Positions 1 through 6,119 are shown, counted from the first letter of the stretch. The stretch: DNA of 8,017 nt from Rhodospirillaceae bacterium UBA3470 (GCA_002378125.1 DFRF01000102.1:1-8017); one strand, 5' to 3'. Notes: generated from the sequence alone by a model not told the origin. Program-made: numbers and translations.

Positions 1-534
1 GTCCTTGGGAATCTCGGCCTCGATGCCAGCGCGTTTGCATGCTGCCAGAAATTCCTCCATACGTGGAGACCGTGCGCCATCGGCCTCCGCAAACGCCAGG
101 GAGGCAAAGCTGCCGACCTGCCGAATGACCCCGGGAGCTTCGATGGAGGCGGAGACACGTGATAATCCGCGTCCCGTATGTGCTTCGCCAATAATCTTCG
201 AGATGGTTTCCGTGGAGACGACGCCGTTTTGGAACGGAATGAGCACGGTATTCGGACCAATCATGGGTTTGCAGAATACCGCAGCGCTGTCTGTGTCCCA
301 AAGCTTCACCGCAAACATGACGACGTCGACCAGGCCGACGGCCTCTGGGTCGCCATTGGTTTGAATGTTTTCAAGCATCTGGTTTCCATCATCGCCGGCG
401 ATGGTCAGGCCGTTGTTCTGGATTGCCTCCAGGTGCGTACCCCGGGCGATGAAGGTGACGTTTTCCCCAGCTTGAGCGAGTTTAGCACCAAAAACGCCGC
501 CAACACCGCCCGTCGCCATGACTGCAATCTTCAT
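1..534 (-). CDS. 2-dehydropantoate 2-reductase (ApbA/PanE) family protein, partial at window edge
   Basis: This is the N-terminal 178 codons of a protein whose C-terminus lies beyond base 1. It reads as the NADP-binding domain of the ketopantoate reductase family, soluble enzymes that reduce 2-ketopantoate to pantoate for CoA synthesis, although many relatives act on other 2-keto or 3-hydroxy acids. A beta-alpha-beta fold opens at KIAVMATGGVGGVFGAKLA (residues 2-20). Lys77 in FAVKLWDT and Asn103 in PFQNGV match the family's cofactor and substrate residues. The first glycine of the usual GxGxxG is Ala7. The catalytic Lys and Glu of the second domain are not in the window. The ATG at 534 is preceded by AAGGA about 11 bases upstream. 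The gene diverges from the monooxygenase/SDR/cupin cluster, so a role linked to that pathway is possible. The family call is firm; the exact substrate is not. Confidence 0.88.
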   Translation of the reverse strand, partial: MKIAVMATGGVGGVFGAKLAQAGENVTFIARGTHLEAIQNNGLTIAGDDGNQMLENIQTNGDPEAVGLVDVVMFAVKLWDTDSAAVFCKPMIGPNTVLIPFQNGVVSTETISKIIGEAHTGRGLSRVSASIEAPGVIRQVGSFASLAFAEADGARSPRMEEFLAACKRAGIEAEIPKD

Positions 535-1319
535 AGTTCTGCATATCCTTGATTATGATGGGAATTCCACCTTACCCGGCGACGTCCGAGCGGGCCACCG
601 GGAATTGACCGTGGCCAAATGGGTCTTGTTCCCGCCGGCGCACATCACAATGCTCCTGCGGACAAAGGGACGCGGTTTGCCTATTTGTTTACGCAAGTGA
701 GCGGTGACGCTCGGCCGCTGCTCTGGTCTCCAAGCTCAATCGGTCGATGGTGACCGTTCAGCGGATGCTCTGCGTTTGGCATGATATCCTCGGCGGTTAC
801 GCAGTCGAGCGTTTTGCCTGCGCCCTATTGTGACGCATCTTCAGTTAATTTAATTCAATGATGTTGTGCGAACAGCGCAGAACTAAGGGTAATAGATTGC
901 CCCGTACCCATTGGCATTCTCATTCGCCGCGTTAGGGGGCGAAGCACCGGCCAAGACTGTGCGACTTTTCTGCTTCGCAGGGCCCTTCGAAACGAAAGCC
1001 GTATATTTAGGAGATGATCCGGTGGCGATAGCGGATGCCTCGGCAAAACGCCCTGTTGAATTGGTCGCCGTTTGGCTATTCCCGGGTGTTGAAGCCTTGT
1101 CGATGGCCGTTCCGGATTTCTTCGTTGTAGGGTTTCTTGTTGGGAAACAGGAACGGAATGGACAGTCATGGCATATGCTAGATTCTCCCGACTACGGGCG
1201 AGAATATGGGACATATTCGGTGAAACGCTGCCATGTTGCGGTCGTTGGTGGAACCGCGTCACACTCTTTCCAACGCAATTCACCATTTCAGAAAGACCAA
1301 AAATAAAAGGAGGCCCGCC
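535..1319. other. Long intergenic region between divergent genes; no convincing gene
   Basis: About 785 bases separate the ketopantoate-reductase-like gene from the plus-strand cluster. A 131-codon plus frame (911-1306) stops just before the next gene's ribosome binding site, but it starts with TTG, lacks a Shine-Dalgarno sequence and resembles no family I know. A 143-codon minus frame (855-1286) has low-complexity, Arg/Pro/Ser-rich composition typical of a shadow. A 33-codon minus frame (681-782, starting MPNAEHPLNG) has GAGGA a few bases before its ATG but no other support. Clustered inverted repeats at 1171-1218 suggest control sequences. The length would fit decayed coding sequence plus a regulatory region. 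Confidence 0.5.
1171..1218. promoter_or_regulatory. Cluster of inverted repeats, candidate operator of the ABM-SDR-SDR-cupin cluster
   Basis: Three dyads lie side by side about 100-150 bases before the ABM gene. GCATATGC (1171-1178) is an 8-base palindrome. ATTCTC (1182-1187) pairs with GAGAAT (1200-1205), with an inner CCG/CGG pair. GAATATG-GGA-CATATTC (1202-1218) is a perfect 7-base inverted repeat with a 3-base spacer. The second and third share bases 1202-1205. Such a layout suits binding of a dimeric repressor or LysR-type regulator, but no regulator gene is present in the window and no good -35/-10 pair was found here. The repeats are seen directly; the operator role is inferred. Confidence 0.35.
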
Positions 1320-1634
1320 ATGTCAGAGGTCCATGTTGTTGCCATTATTACCACCAAACCCGATAAACGCGGTGATGTTCTTGAGGCTTTTAACGCCAAC
1401 ATTCCCAACGTTCACGCTGAAGACGGTTGTATCGAGTACGGTCCGACCATAGATACCCAGGGTGTTGGGGGCATCCAAACGGAAATCGGACCTAATGCGT
1501 TCATTGTCATTGAAAAGTGGAAAAGTCTTGATCATTTGAAGGCACACGCAGCCGCGCCCCATATGGCGGAGTACGCGGCGAAGGTGAGAGATATGCTTGA
1601 GAGCCGCGTCATTCACGTCCTTTCGCCAGCCTGA
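1320..1634 (+). CDS. ABM-domain putative quinol/antibiotic-biosynthesis-type monooxygenase
   Basis: A 104-residue protein of the ABM (antibiotic biosynthesis monooxygenase, YgiN-like) superfamily. These are small cytoplasmic ferredoxin-like-fold proteins, usually dimers, and many oxidise quinols or polycyclic aromatics without a cofactor. The N-terminal strand VHVVAIITTKP (4-14), the central EDGCIEYGP (34-42) and the C-terminal block FIVIEKWKSLDHLKAHAAAPHM (61-82, read in parts) follow the family order. Its length is typical for a single ABM domain. The start is set by AAAAGGAGG 7 bases before the ATG; the frame remains open 29 codons further upstream, but that extension has no support. It is the first gene of a plus-strand cluster with two SDRs and a cupin. 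The next gene starts 12 bases after its stop, in the same frame. Some ABM proteins have no proven enzyme activity, so the reaction is open. Confidence 0.85.
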   Translation: MSEVHVVAIITTKPDKRGDVLEAFNANIPNVHAEDGCIEYGPTIDTQGVGGIQTEIGPNAFIVIEKWKSLDHLKAHAAAPHMAEYAAKVRDMLESRVIHVLSPA

Positions 1635-1646
1635 AGCGATGCGACC

Positions 1647-2480
1647 GTGATCCCTGATCTCACCGGAAAGGGAGTGTTTATCACGGGGGCCGCCGGCGGC
1701 ATCGGCCGGAAACTTGTTGGCGCGTTTTTGTCCGCGGGCGCATCGGTGACCGCAGCTGACATTTCGGATCATGGACTGCGCGATTTGGCCGCGACCCATG
1801 CCGACGATGGGCTGCAGATACATGCCCTGGATGTTGGCAGTTCATCGGACTGCCAAGCGGCGATTGTTGAAGCCGGACAAGTCGACATACTGATCAACAA
1901 CGCGGGTGCTTCCATGGGGCTCATCCGTGATGACCATCTGGATCGGTTGGTGAATTTGGATGAAGTGACTCCGGAATTGTGGGACCATTTTGTCGCGACC
2001 AATCTCTCCGGACCGTGGTATCTGACAAAGGCTTGCGTGCCCACTATGCGGACTCGTGGATGGGGTCGGATCATCAACGTCACTACCAGTTTCTTCACCA
2101 TGTTACGACCCATGTTCCATCCATACGGCCCGTCCAAGGCGGGTTTGGAGGCCATGTCTGCCGGCCATGCCGGTGAGCTTGCCAAGGATGGTATCACCGT
2201 CAATGTTGTGGTGCCGGGCGGCCCCACGGATACGCCGATGGTCCCGGCGGTTACCAAGATGGCTCGTAGCTTAATGATCCCTCCGGCCGCTATGGTTCCA
2301 CCTATCCTTTGGTTGTGCTCCGCCGATGCGGACGCGGTGACTGGCAATCGGTATGTGGCGGCAAAATGGGATTCTGATGTGTCGATTGCGGATGCCTGCG
2401 CTGCGTCTCAAGCGCCGATCGCCTGGCCGGAACTAGCCAGCTCACCTGTCTGGCCCGGTGCGAACCCGGACAAAGGATAG
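1647..2480 (+). CDS. SDR-family NAD(P)-dependent oxidoreductase (first of a tandem pair)
   Basis: A 277-residue classical-type short-chain dehydrogenase/reductase, a cytoplasmic NAD(P)-dependent oxidoreductase acting on a hydroxyl or carbonyl group. The Rossmann motif TGAAGGIG is at 13-20, Asp38 at the end of strand 2 suggests NAD(H), NNAG is at 84-87, the structural Asn is at 119, and YGPSK gives Tyr160 and Lys164. The position 13 residues before Tyr160, normally the catalytic Ser, is Thr147, with Ser148 next to it. The C-terminus runs about 30 residues past the usual end after a TGNRYVAAKWD segment that replaces the common DGG ending. The only in-frame start after the upstream stop is GTG at 1647, with no clear Shine-Dalgarno sequence, so translation probably depends on the ABM gene. 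Substrate unknown. Confidence 0.9.
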   Translation: MIPDLTGKGVFITGAAGGIGRKLVGAFLSAGASVTAADISDHGLRDLAATHADDGLQIHALDVGSSSDCQAAIVEAGQVDILINNAGASMGLIRDDHLDRLVNLDEVTPELWDHFVATNLSGPWYLTKACVPTMRTRGWGRIINVTTSFFTMLRPMFHPYGPSKAGLEAMSAGHAGELAKDGITVNVVVPGGPTDTPMVPAVTKMARSLMIPPAAMVPPILWLCSADADAVTGNRYVAAKWDSDVSIADACAASQAPIAWPELASSPVWPGANPDKG

Positions 2481-2491
2481 GAGGAATTCAG

Positions 2492-3259
2492 ATGTCGAGA
2501 TTGGACGGGAAGGTGGCGTTTATCACCGGCGGCGGCGGCGGCATTGGCCGAGCTACGGCGGAGCGTTTTGCAGAGGAGGGCGCGAAGGTTGTAATTGCCG
2601 AAATCAATCCGGATGTTGGCGTTTCGGCTGCGGAGTCGGCGCGCGCATTTGGTGGGAATTCCGGTGGCGACGCGCACTTCATCAAAACTGACGTGAGTGA
2701 CGCCGACAGCGTTCAATCGGCGATCGCAGAGACCGTGGATCGGTTCGGGCGCCTCCACATCCTTCATAACAACGCCGGCGGATCGACCTTGCAGGACGGA
2801 CCCGTGACCAAAGCGCCTGTGGAGGAGTTCTGGCGCTGCATCAACCTGGACCTGTTTGGGACTTTTCTCTGCTCCAAGTATGCGATCCCGGTGATCGCCA
2901 AGTCGGGTGGCGGTTCCGTCATCAATATGTCATCCAACGTAGCGCTTATGGCTCTACCGGGGCGCGATTGCTATACCGCCGCCAAGGGGGCTATCGCCGC
3001 CATGACACGGTCAATGGCGGTGGAGTATGCGCCGGACAAGATCAGGGTTAACGCCATTGCCCCATCGGTTACTTTGTCTGACCGGGTGAAAAAACTGTTG
3101 GATGCTAGTCCCGAAATCGAGGCCATTTCAGAGACACATTTGTTGGGGTTGGGCGAACCGATTCACATTGCAGAGATGGCCGTGTACCTGGCGGCCGATG
3201 AGTCGTTGATCACCACTGGGCAGGTGATTTCAGTAGACAGCGGCGTGACCATCGTCTGA
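2492..3259 (+). CDS. SDR-family NAD(P)-dependent oxidoreductase (second of a tandem pair)
   Basis: A 255-residue classical SDR, the usual length for the family. TGGGGGIG is at 12-19, Glu37 after strand 2 suggests NAD(H), Asp67 is in TDVSD, NNAG is at 93-96, the structural Asn is at 118, and Ser148, Tyr161 and Lys165 complete the catalytic tetrad, so it should be active. The usual PG after strand 6 is Pro-Ser (IAPSVTLSDRV), and the C-terminus ends in VDSGVTIV in place of VDGG. AGGAGG (2479-2484) overlaps the stop codon of the preceding SDR and sits 7 bases before the ATG, giving strong, probably coupled translation. The two SDRs differ greatly in sequence and are unlikely to be recent duplicates. 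They may catalyse successive oxidations in one pathway. Substrate unknown. Confidence 0.93.
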   Translation: MSRLDGKVAFITGGGGGIGRATAERFAEEGAKVVIAEINPDVGVSAAESARAFGGNSGGDAHFIKTDVSDADSVQSAIAETVDRFGRLHILHNNAGGSTLQDGPVTKAPVEEFWRCINLDLFGTFLCSKYAIPVIAKSGGGSVINMSSNVALMALPGRDCYTAAKGAIAAMTRSMAVEYAPDKIRVNAIAPSVTLSDRVKKLLDASPEIEAISETHLLGLGEPIHIAEMAVYLAADESLITTGQVISVDSGVTIV

Positions 3260-3319
3260 AGAATTGGATTTGCACCGTTTATGTTATGCTTGAGTTAACG
3301 CATTTGATGGGAGTTAAAA

Positions 3320-3751
3320 ATGTCTGATACGAACCCTAGAGATACATGGAAATTCGTCCATTCGAAAGGCGAGGACGCCGACTGGGAGCCTGGTCTGCGC
3401 GAGATTTTCGACTACCGTGATCTTGGCGTCAAAAACGGCACCAACGGCGATTATATCGCGCACATCATCAAGGCCAACGGCAAGAAGCAGAGCGATCAGG
3501 TTCAGGAGTGGCACCTCCATGAATGCACCTTTCAGTTCGTCTTGGTGCTGAACGGCTGGGCGTCTTTCGAATACGAGGGCGAAGGGGTACACACCATCCG
3601 CAAGGGCGACGCTATCAATCAGCGCCCATGGATCGCGCATCGGGAAATCGAATGCTCGCCAGATTTCGAGGTTCTGGAGATCGTTGCCCCGGCGGATTTC
3701 GAGACGCGGATCGTCGAGGCTCCAGAAGGCCACGGCGACGCCGCAGAATAG
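3320..3751 (+). CDS. Small single-domain cupin protein
   Basis: A 143-residue cupin_2-type beta-barrel protein. Cupins of this size are metal-binding dioxygenases, isomerases, or sensors of small acids. Motif 1 reads EWHLHECTFQFVLVLNG (63-79), giving His65 and His67; the Glu normally found next is Gln72. Motif 2 is GDAINQRPWIAH (96-107), giving His107. Three His plus Gln could still bind Fe, Mn or Ni. The ATG at 3320 is preceded by GGGAG (3309-3313). The gap from the second SDR is 60 bases, wider than elsewhere in the cluster, and contains a weak promoter-like pair (TTGGAT 3264-3269, TATGCT 3285-3290, 15-base spacing), so the gene may be read through or partly independent. Its function in the cluster is unknown; ring cleavage or substrate sequestration are guesses. 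Confidence 0.87.
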   Translation: MSDTNPRDTWKFVHSKGEDADWEPGLREIFDYRDLGVKNGTNGDYIAHIIKANGKKQSDQVQEWHLHECTFQFVLVLNGWASFEYEGEGVHTIRKGDAINQRPWIAHREIECSPDFEVLEIVAPADFETRIVEAPEGHGDAAE

Positions 3752-3764
3752 GGCGTCGTCCGTG
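3731..3764 (+). terminator. Hairpin at the end of the cupin gene, possible transcript end
   Basis: CACGG-CGACGCC (3731-3742) pairs with GGCGTCG-T-CCGTG (3752-3764), a 12-base-pair stem with one bulged T and a 9-base loop that contains the cupin stop codon. No T-run follows directly; a run of six T lies at 3787-3792, 22 bases later. It is probably a 3'-end stabiliser or a weak or Rho-assisted terminator between the cupin and the convergent trcR gene. A second small dyad, GCGCCT/AGGCGC (3832-3849), lies in the same convergent gap. Confidence 0.4.
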
Positions 3765-3899
3765 ATAGTGATGTACGCCTCGCGCCTTTTTTCGGGTGTC
3801 GCCGAGATTGAGCATTGCATGTAAGTGTTGGGCGCCTGCATGGAGGCGCTCTGCCTGAAGATGCTCTGCAACGAAACCACCTACGTGGCGGTTCGCGGC

Positions 3900-4646
3900 T
3901 CAAATAGGCTGCGGGTCGATGTCCTTGTTAGCTTCGCCATCGGTCGGGGCGTCCCCAAACACTGATGCAACGCTGACATCCGGTTCCAGTTCCGTCGCTG
4001 GCGTTTCCGGAAGCTTCATCTTGGGCGCAATCGGTTCCTCAGGAGCCGGCGCCGCCGGCTCCACTTCGAAGCGTGGCAGGACACCGTCGGGCGCCGTCGC
4101 GGCGCCGGGGGCATGCATCTTGCCAACGCGGGCCCGAGCCACGGCGATGATTTTTTCCAAATCTGCACCGCTGCATAGTCCCAGACCCACGGGGTTTTGT
4201 GGTTTGATGTTAGGAGTGTTCCAGTGGGAGCGGTCCCGGATGGCATTGATGGTTGGCTTGGTGGTGCCGATCATCTTGGAAATCTGCGCGTCACTCAGTT
4301 CCGGGTAATTCTTTAGAAGCCAGGCAATGGCGTTTGGCCGATCGCCGCGCTTGGAAACAGGGGTGTAGCGAGCACCCTTGGAACGCGCCTTTGGCTGCGG
4401 CGTGGTGATCTTTGCCATTTTCAACTTCGCTGCCGGGTCCGCCTGGCAACGCTCAATTTCATCCATGGTCAATTCGCCACGAGAGACAGGATCCAAGCCG
4501 TGCATGCCCGGCGCCACTTCTCCGTCCGCCAGGGCCTGAATTTCCAAATCATGAAGGCCGCAAAACTCGGCAATCTGTTCGAAAGTGAGGGTCGTGTTGT
4601 CGATCAACCACACGGCCGTCGCTTTCGGCATCAGGGGATGCGCCAT
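3900..4646 (-). CDS. trcR: DUF1013 family cell-cycle transcriptional regulator TrcR
   Basis: A 248-residue protein of the DUF1013/TrcR family, found in alphaproteobacteria and annotated as a cell-cycle transcriptional regulator. The hallmark N-terminus LMPKATAVWLIDNTTLTFEQ (5-24) leads into a helix-turn-helix-like segment (20-45). A second helix-turn-helix-like segment, SDAQISKMIGTTKPTINAIR (118-137), precedes NPVGLGLCSGADLEKII (151-167). Residues 180-248 are rich in Pro, Ala and Glu and probably disordered. The ATG at 4646 is chosen because AAGGA lies 8 bases upstream and family members carry a few residues before MPKATAVW; the alternative Met6 has no good ribosome binding site. A sigma70-like promoter and a leader hairpin lie upstream. 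The family call is confident; the cell-cycle role comes from family knowledge. Confidence 0.92.
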   Translation of the reverse strand: MAHPLMPKATAVWLIDNTTLTFEQIAEFCGLHDLEIQALADGEVAPGMHGLDPVSRGELTMDEIERCQADPAAKLKMAKITTPQPKARSKGARYTPVSKRGDRPNAIAWLLKNYPELSDAQISKMIGTTKPTINAIRDRSHWNTPNIKPQNPVGLGLCSGADLEKIIAVARARVGKMHAPGAATAPDGVLPRFEVEPAAPAPEEPIAPKMKLPETPATELEPDVSVASVFGDAPTDGEANKDIDPQPI

Positions 4647-4671
4647 CGTTATCGTCCTTTTTAAAGAATCT

Positions 4672-4695
4672 GCCGGCGACCATACCGGTGCCGGC
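4672..4695 (-). promoter_or_regulatory. Hairpin in the trcR 5' leader
   Basis: On the minus strand GCCGGC-ACC pairs with GGT-C-GCCGGC, giving a 9-base-pair GC-rich stem with one bulge and a GGTAT loop. It lies between the predicted transcription start near 4705 and the trcR ribosome binding site. The bases after it are AGATTCTTTAAA, only weakly terminator-like. A GANTC methylation-type site (GAATC, 4666-4670) sits just downstream. The structure could tune translation or stability of trcR mRNA; that role is inferred. Confidence 0.4.
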
Positions 4696-4711
4696 TCCGA
4701 AGTTAAGTTCC

Positions 4712-4741
4712 TTTATAACCTTCCGCCGGGTGCTTGGTCAA
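4712..4741 (-). promoter_or_regulatory. Predicted sigma70-type promoter of trcR
   Basis: On the minus strand TTGACC (-35, 4741-4736) and TATAAA (-10, 4717-4712) are separated by 18 bases, each matching five of six consensus positions. Transcription would start near 4705, leaving a leader of about 58 bases before the trcR ATG at 4646. This suggests trcR is transcribed on its own even though the quinone oxidoreductase gene lies upstream on the same strand. Confidence 0.6.
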
Positions 4742-5017
4742 ACAAATGCGCTGGAAAGTGGGACTAATCAGGTCTGGAGATTGCGCCATGTCTCGGGCGA
4801 AAATCTGAAGGCCTTTTAGAATTCTCTTGTTCGTGATCCTGGTCTACGAACCCCGCGGTGGCGATGCATTGAAGCACAAGCGCGCCGGTAAAAGTCCGGC
4901 GCTTGGCTGATTGTGGGTTCTACGTTCGCGACGTTGATGGCGAATCCGAAGAAAGAGTAGGCTGTCAACCCGTTTATGACGGCATTGCAACTGGTGCTTG
5001 TATTTCCCTGAACCGAA
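4742..5017. other. Intergenic region between the quinone oxidoreductase gene and the trcR promoter
   Basis: No credible gene is seen in these 276 bases. A minus-strand frame crossing it (4816-5055) begins inside the oxidoreductase gene and resembles nothing known. The one clear structure is the hairpin at 4877-4905, described separately. No tRNA-like fold was found. Confidence 0.5.
4877..4905 (-). terminator. GC-rich hairpin downstream of the quinone oxidoreductase gene
   Basis: GCGCCGG (4882-4888) pairs with CCGGCGC (4896-4902) around a 7-base loop. An alternative register pairs CAAGCG plus CCGG with CCGG plus CGCTTG, with a 2-base bulge, lengthening the stem to 10 pairs. There is no T-run on either side, so it is at best a Rho-dependent or mRNA-stabilising 3' element for the oxidoreductase, about 115 bases past its stop. 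Confidence 0.35.
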
Positions 5018-6007
5018 TTATGTCGTGAGCACGATCTTTCCAGCATGGCCGGCACGTTCCATGAGTACGTGAGCCTCTGCTGCCTGGTTGAGGGGCAAGG
5101 TCGTGTTGACGACAGGCTTCAAGGTGCTATCGGCAAACAGCGGCCAAACCTTCTCCCGGAGTTCTTCGGCAACTTTGGTCTTGTAGGGGTCAGACCTGCT
5201 GCGCAATGTTGAACCCGTGTAGATCAGGCGCTTCAGCATGACCGGCATCAAATTGACCTCCACCTTCGAACCCAGCGCAAAGGCTAATTGGACGATCCGG
5301 GCGTCATGACGTGCGGCCTTGATGTTGCGTTCGATATAGGGGCCGCCGACGATATCCAGGATTACCTGGGCGCTTCCGAATTCGTTACGGACAACTTCGA
5401 CAAAATCCTCTTCGTTGTAATCGATCACGCGATCCGCGCCGAGCTCCGCACAGATGGCACAGCGCTCGGCCGGGCTATCGGTCGCAACCACAGTGGCTCC
5501 GAACGCTTTGGCCAGTTGGATCGACGTCGTTCCTAAGCCGCCAGCGCCACCATGAACCAGAAAGATTTCGCCGGCCGACAGCCTGGCGGTCATGAAGATG
5601 TTGCTCCAAATGGTGAAGTAGGTCTCCGGCAAAGACGCGGCGTTGATGGCGCTCAGCCCCGCCGGAATAGGCAGGCAATGGCTGGCTTCGACCGCAACAA
5701 ACTCCGCATAGCCGCCGCCATTCGTTAGTCCGCAAATGGGATCGCCGACGGACCAAGATGAGACGCCGTCGCCCACCTCAGCGACCGTTCCCGCGACCTC
5801 AAGGCCCAGGAGATCAGAGGTCCCCTTTGGCGGGGGATAGAGGCCTTTGCGTTGCATGAGGTCGGGTCCGTTTACCCCGGCCGCCGCAACCTTAATGACA
5901 ACCTCGCCCGCGCCGGCATTGGGTTCCGGCCGTGTTGCCGGCACCAAAACGTTGGGGGCTCCAGGTTCCAAGATTTCGATGCAGGTCATGCCGGGGGCGG
6001 TGGTCAT
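5018..6007 (-). CDS. NAD(P)H-quinone oxidoreductase, zinc-independent MDR superfamily (PIG3 type)
   Basis: A 329-residue medium-chain dehydrogenase/reductase of the zinc-free quinone oxidoreductase branch, close to the PIG3/TP53I3 type. Such cytoplasmic enzymes reduce quinones or other electrophilic carbonyls with NADPH. The GroES-like domain carries NGPDLMQRKGLYPPPKG (46-62) and LGLEVAGTVAEVG (67-79). LPETYFTIWSNIF (126-138) is typical of the subfamily. The Rossmann fold opens at VHGGAGGLGTT (151-161), and YTGSTLRSRS (263-272) is another subfamily mark. No zinc-ligand cluster is present. The ATG at 6007 has GGAG 7 bases upstream; Met7 would also fit the family start but lacks this site. It diverges from the DUF1192 gene across 112 bases and lies upstream of trcR on the same strand. 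Quinone as physiological substrate is the family default, not shown here. Confidence 0.93.
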   Translation of the reverse strand: MTTAPGMTCIEILEPGAPNVLVPATRPEPNAGAGEVVIKVAAAGVNGPDLMQRKGLYPPPKGTSDLLGLEVAGTVAEVGDGVSSWSVGDPICGLTNGGGYAEFVAVEASHCLPIPAGLSAINAASLPETYFTIWSNIFMTARLSAGEIFLVHGGAGGLGTTSIQLAKAFGATVVATDSPAERCAICAELGADRVIDYNEEDFVEVVRNEFGSAQVILDIVGGPYIERNIKAARHDARIVQLAFALGSKVEVNLMPVMLKRLIYTGSTLRSRSDPYKTKVAEELREKVWPLFADSTLKPVVNTTLPLNQAAEAHVLMERAGHAGKIVLTT

Positions 6008-6026
6008 GGCTTGTCTCCGTTAGCGA

Positions 6027-6053
6027 TTGATCCGCTTGTCTCGTGTCTAGTAT
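6027..6053 (+). promoter_or_regulatory. Weak promoter candidate for the DUF1192 gene
   Basis: TTGATC (6027-6032) and TAGTAT (6048-6053) each match four of six consensus positions, but the spacer is only 15 bases. A start near 6060 would leave a 60-base leader. It overlaps the minus-strand promoter candidate, so transcription of the two divergent genes could interfere. Confidence 0.25.
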
Positions 6054-6072
6054 GTTCACCAGACCCTGGCAA
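6044..6072 (-). promoter_or_regulatory. Weak promoter candidate for the quinone oxidoreductase gene
   Basis: On the minus strand TTGCCA (6072-6067) is followed after 17 bases by TAGACA (6049-6044). The -35 matches five of six positions, the -10 only three. It lies about 37 bases before the ATG at 6007 and overlaps the candidate plus-strand promoter of the divergent gene. Confidence 0.3.
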
Positions 6073-6119
6073 GGTTTGGGCCTTGTCCGTTCGATGATGG
6101 AGCCCTTGGAGACTTGGCG

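Noticed and set aside
855..1286. 143-codon minus-strand frame in the same gap
   Set aside because: Arg/Pro/Ser-rich composition and no family resemblance; typical of a chance frame in GC-rich DNA.
911..1306. 131-codon plus-strand frame ending just before the ABM gene
   Set aside because: The operon-like spacing was tempting, but it begins with TTG without a Shine-Dalgarno sequence, shows no recognisable domain, and third-position bases look unremarkable. Kept only as a remark in the gap entry.
1769..2347. 192-codon minus-strand frame opposite the first SDR
   Set aside because: It is antisense to a well-supported SDR and has no motif of its own.
1647..3259. Recent tandem duplication of the two SDRs
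   Set aside because: They share only family motifs. Lengths, C-termini and the catalytic Ser region differ, so they are distinct subfamilies and not a fresh duplicate.
3314..3880. 188-codon minus-strand frame opposite the cupin
   Set aside because: It lies fully antisense to a gene with clear cupin motifs, matches no family known to me and lacks a ribosome binding site of note. It is a shadow frame.
4816..5055. 79-codon minus-strand frame downstream of the quinone oxidoreductase
   Set aside because: It starts inside the oxidoreductase coding region in another frame and resembles no known protein.
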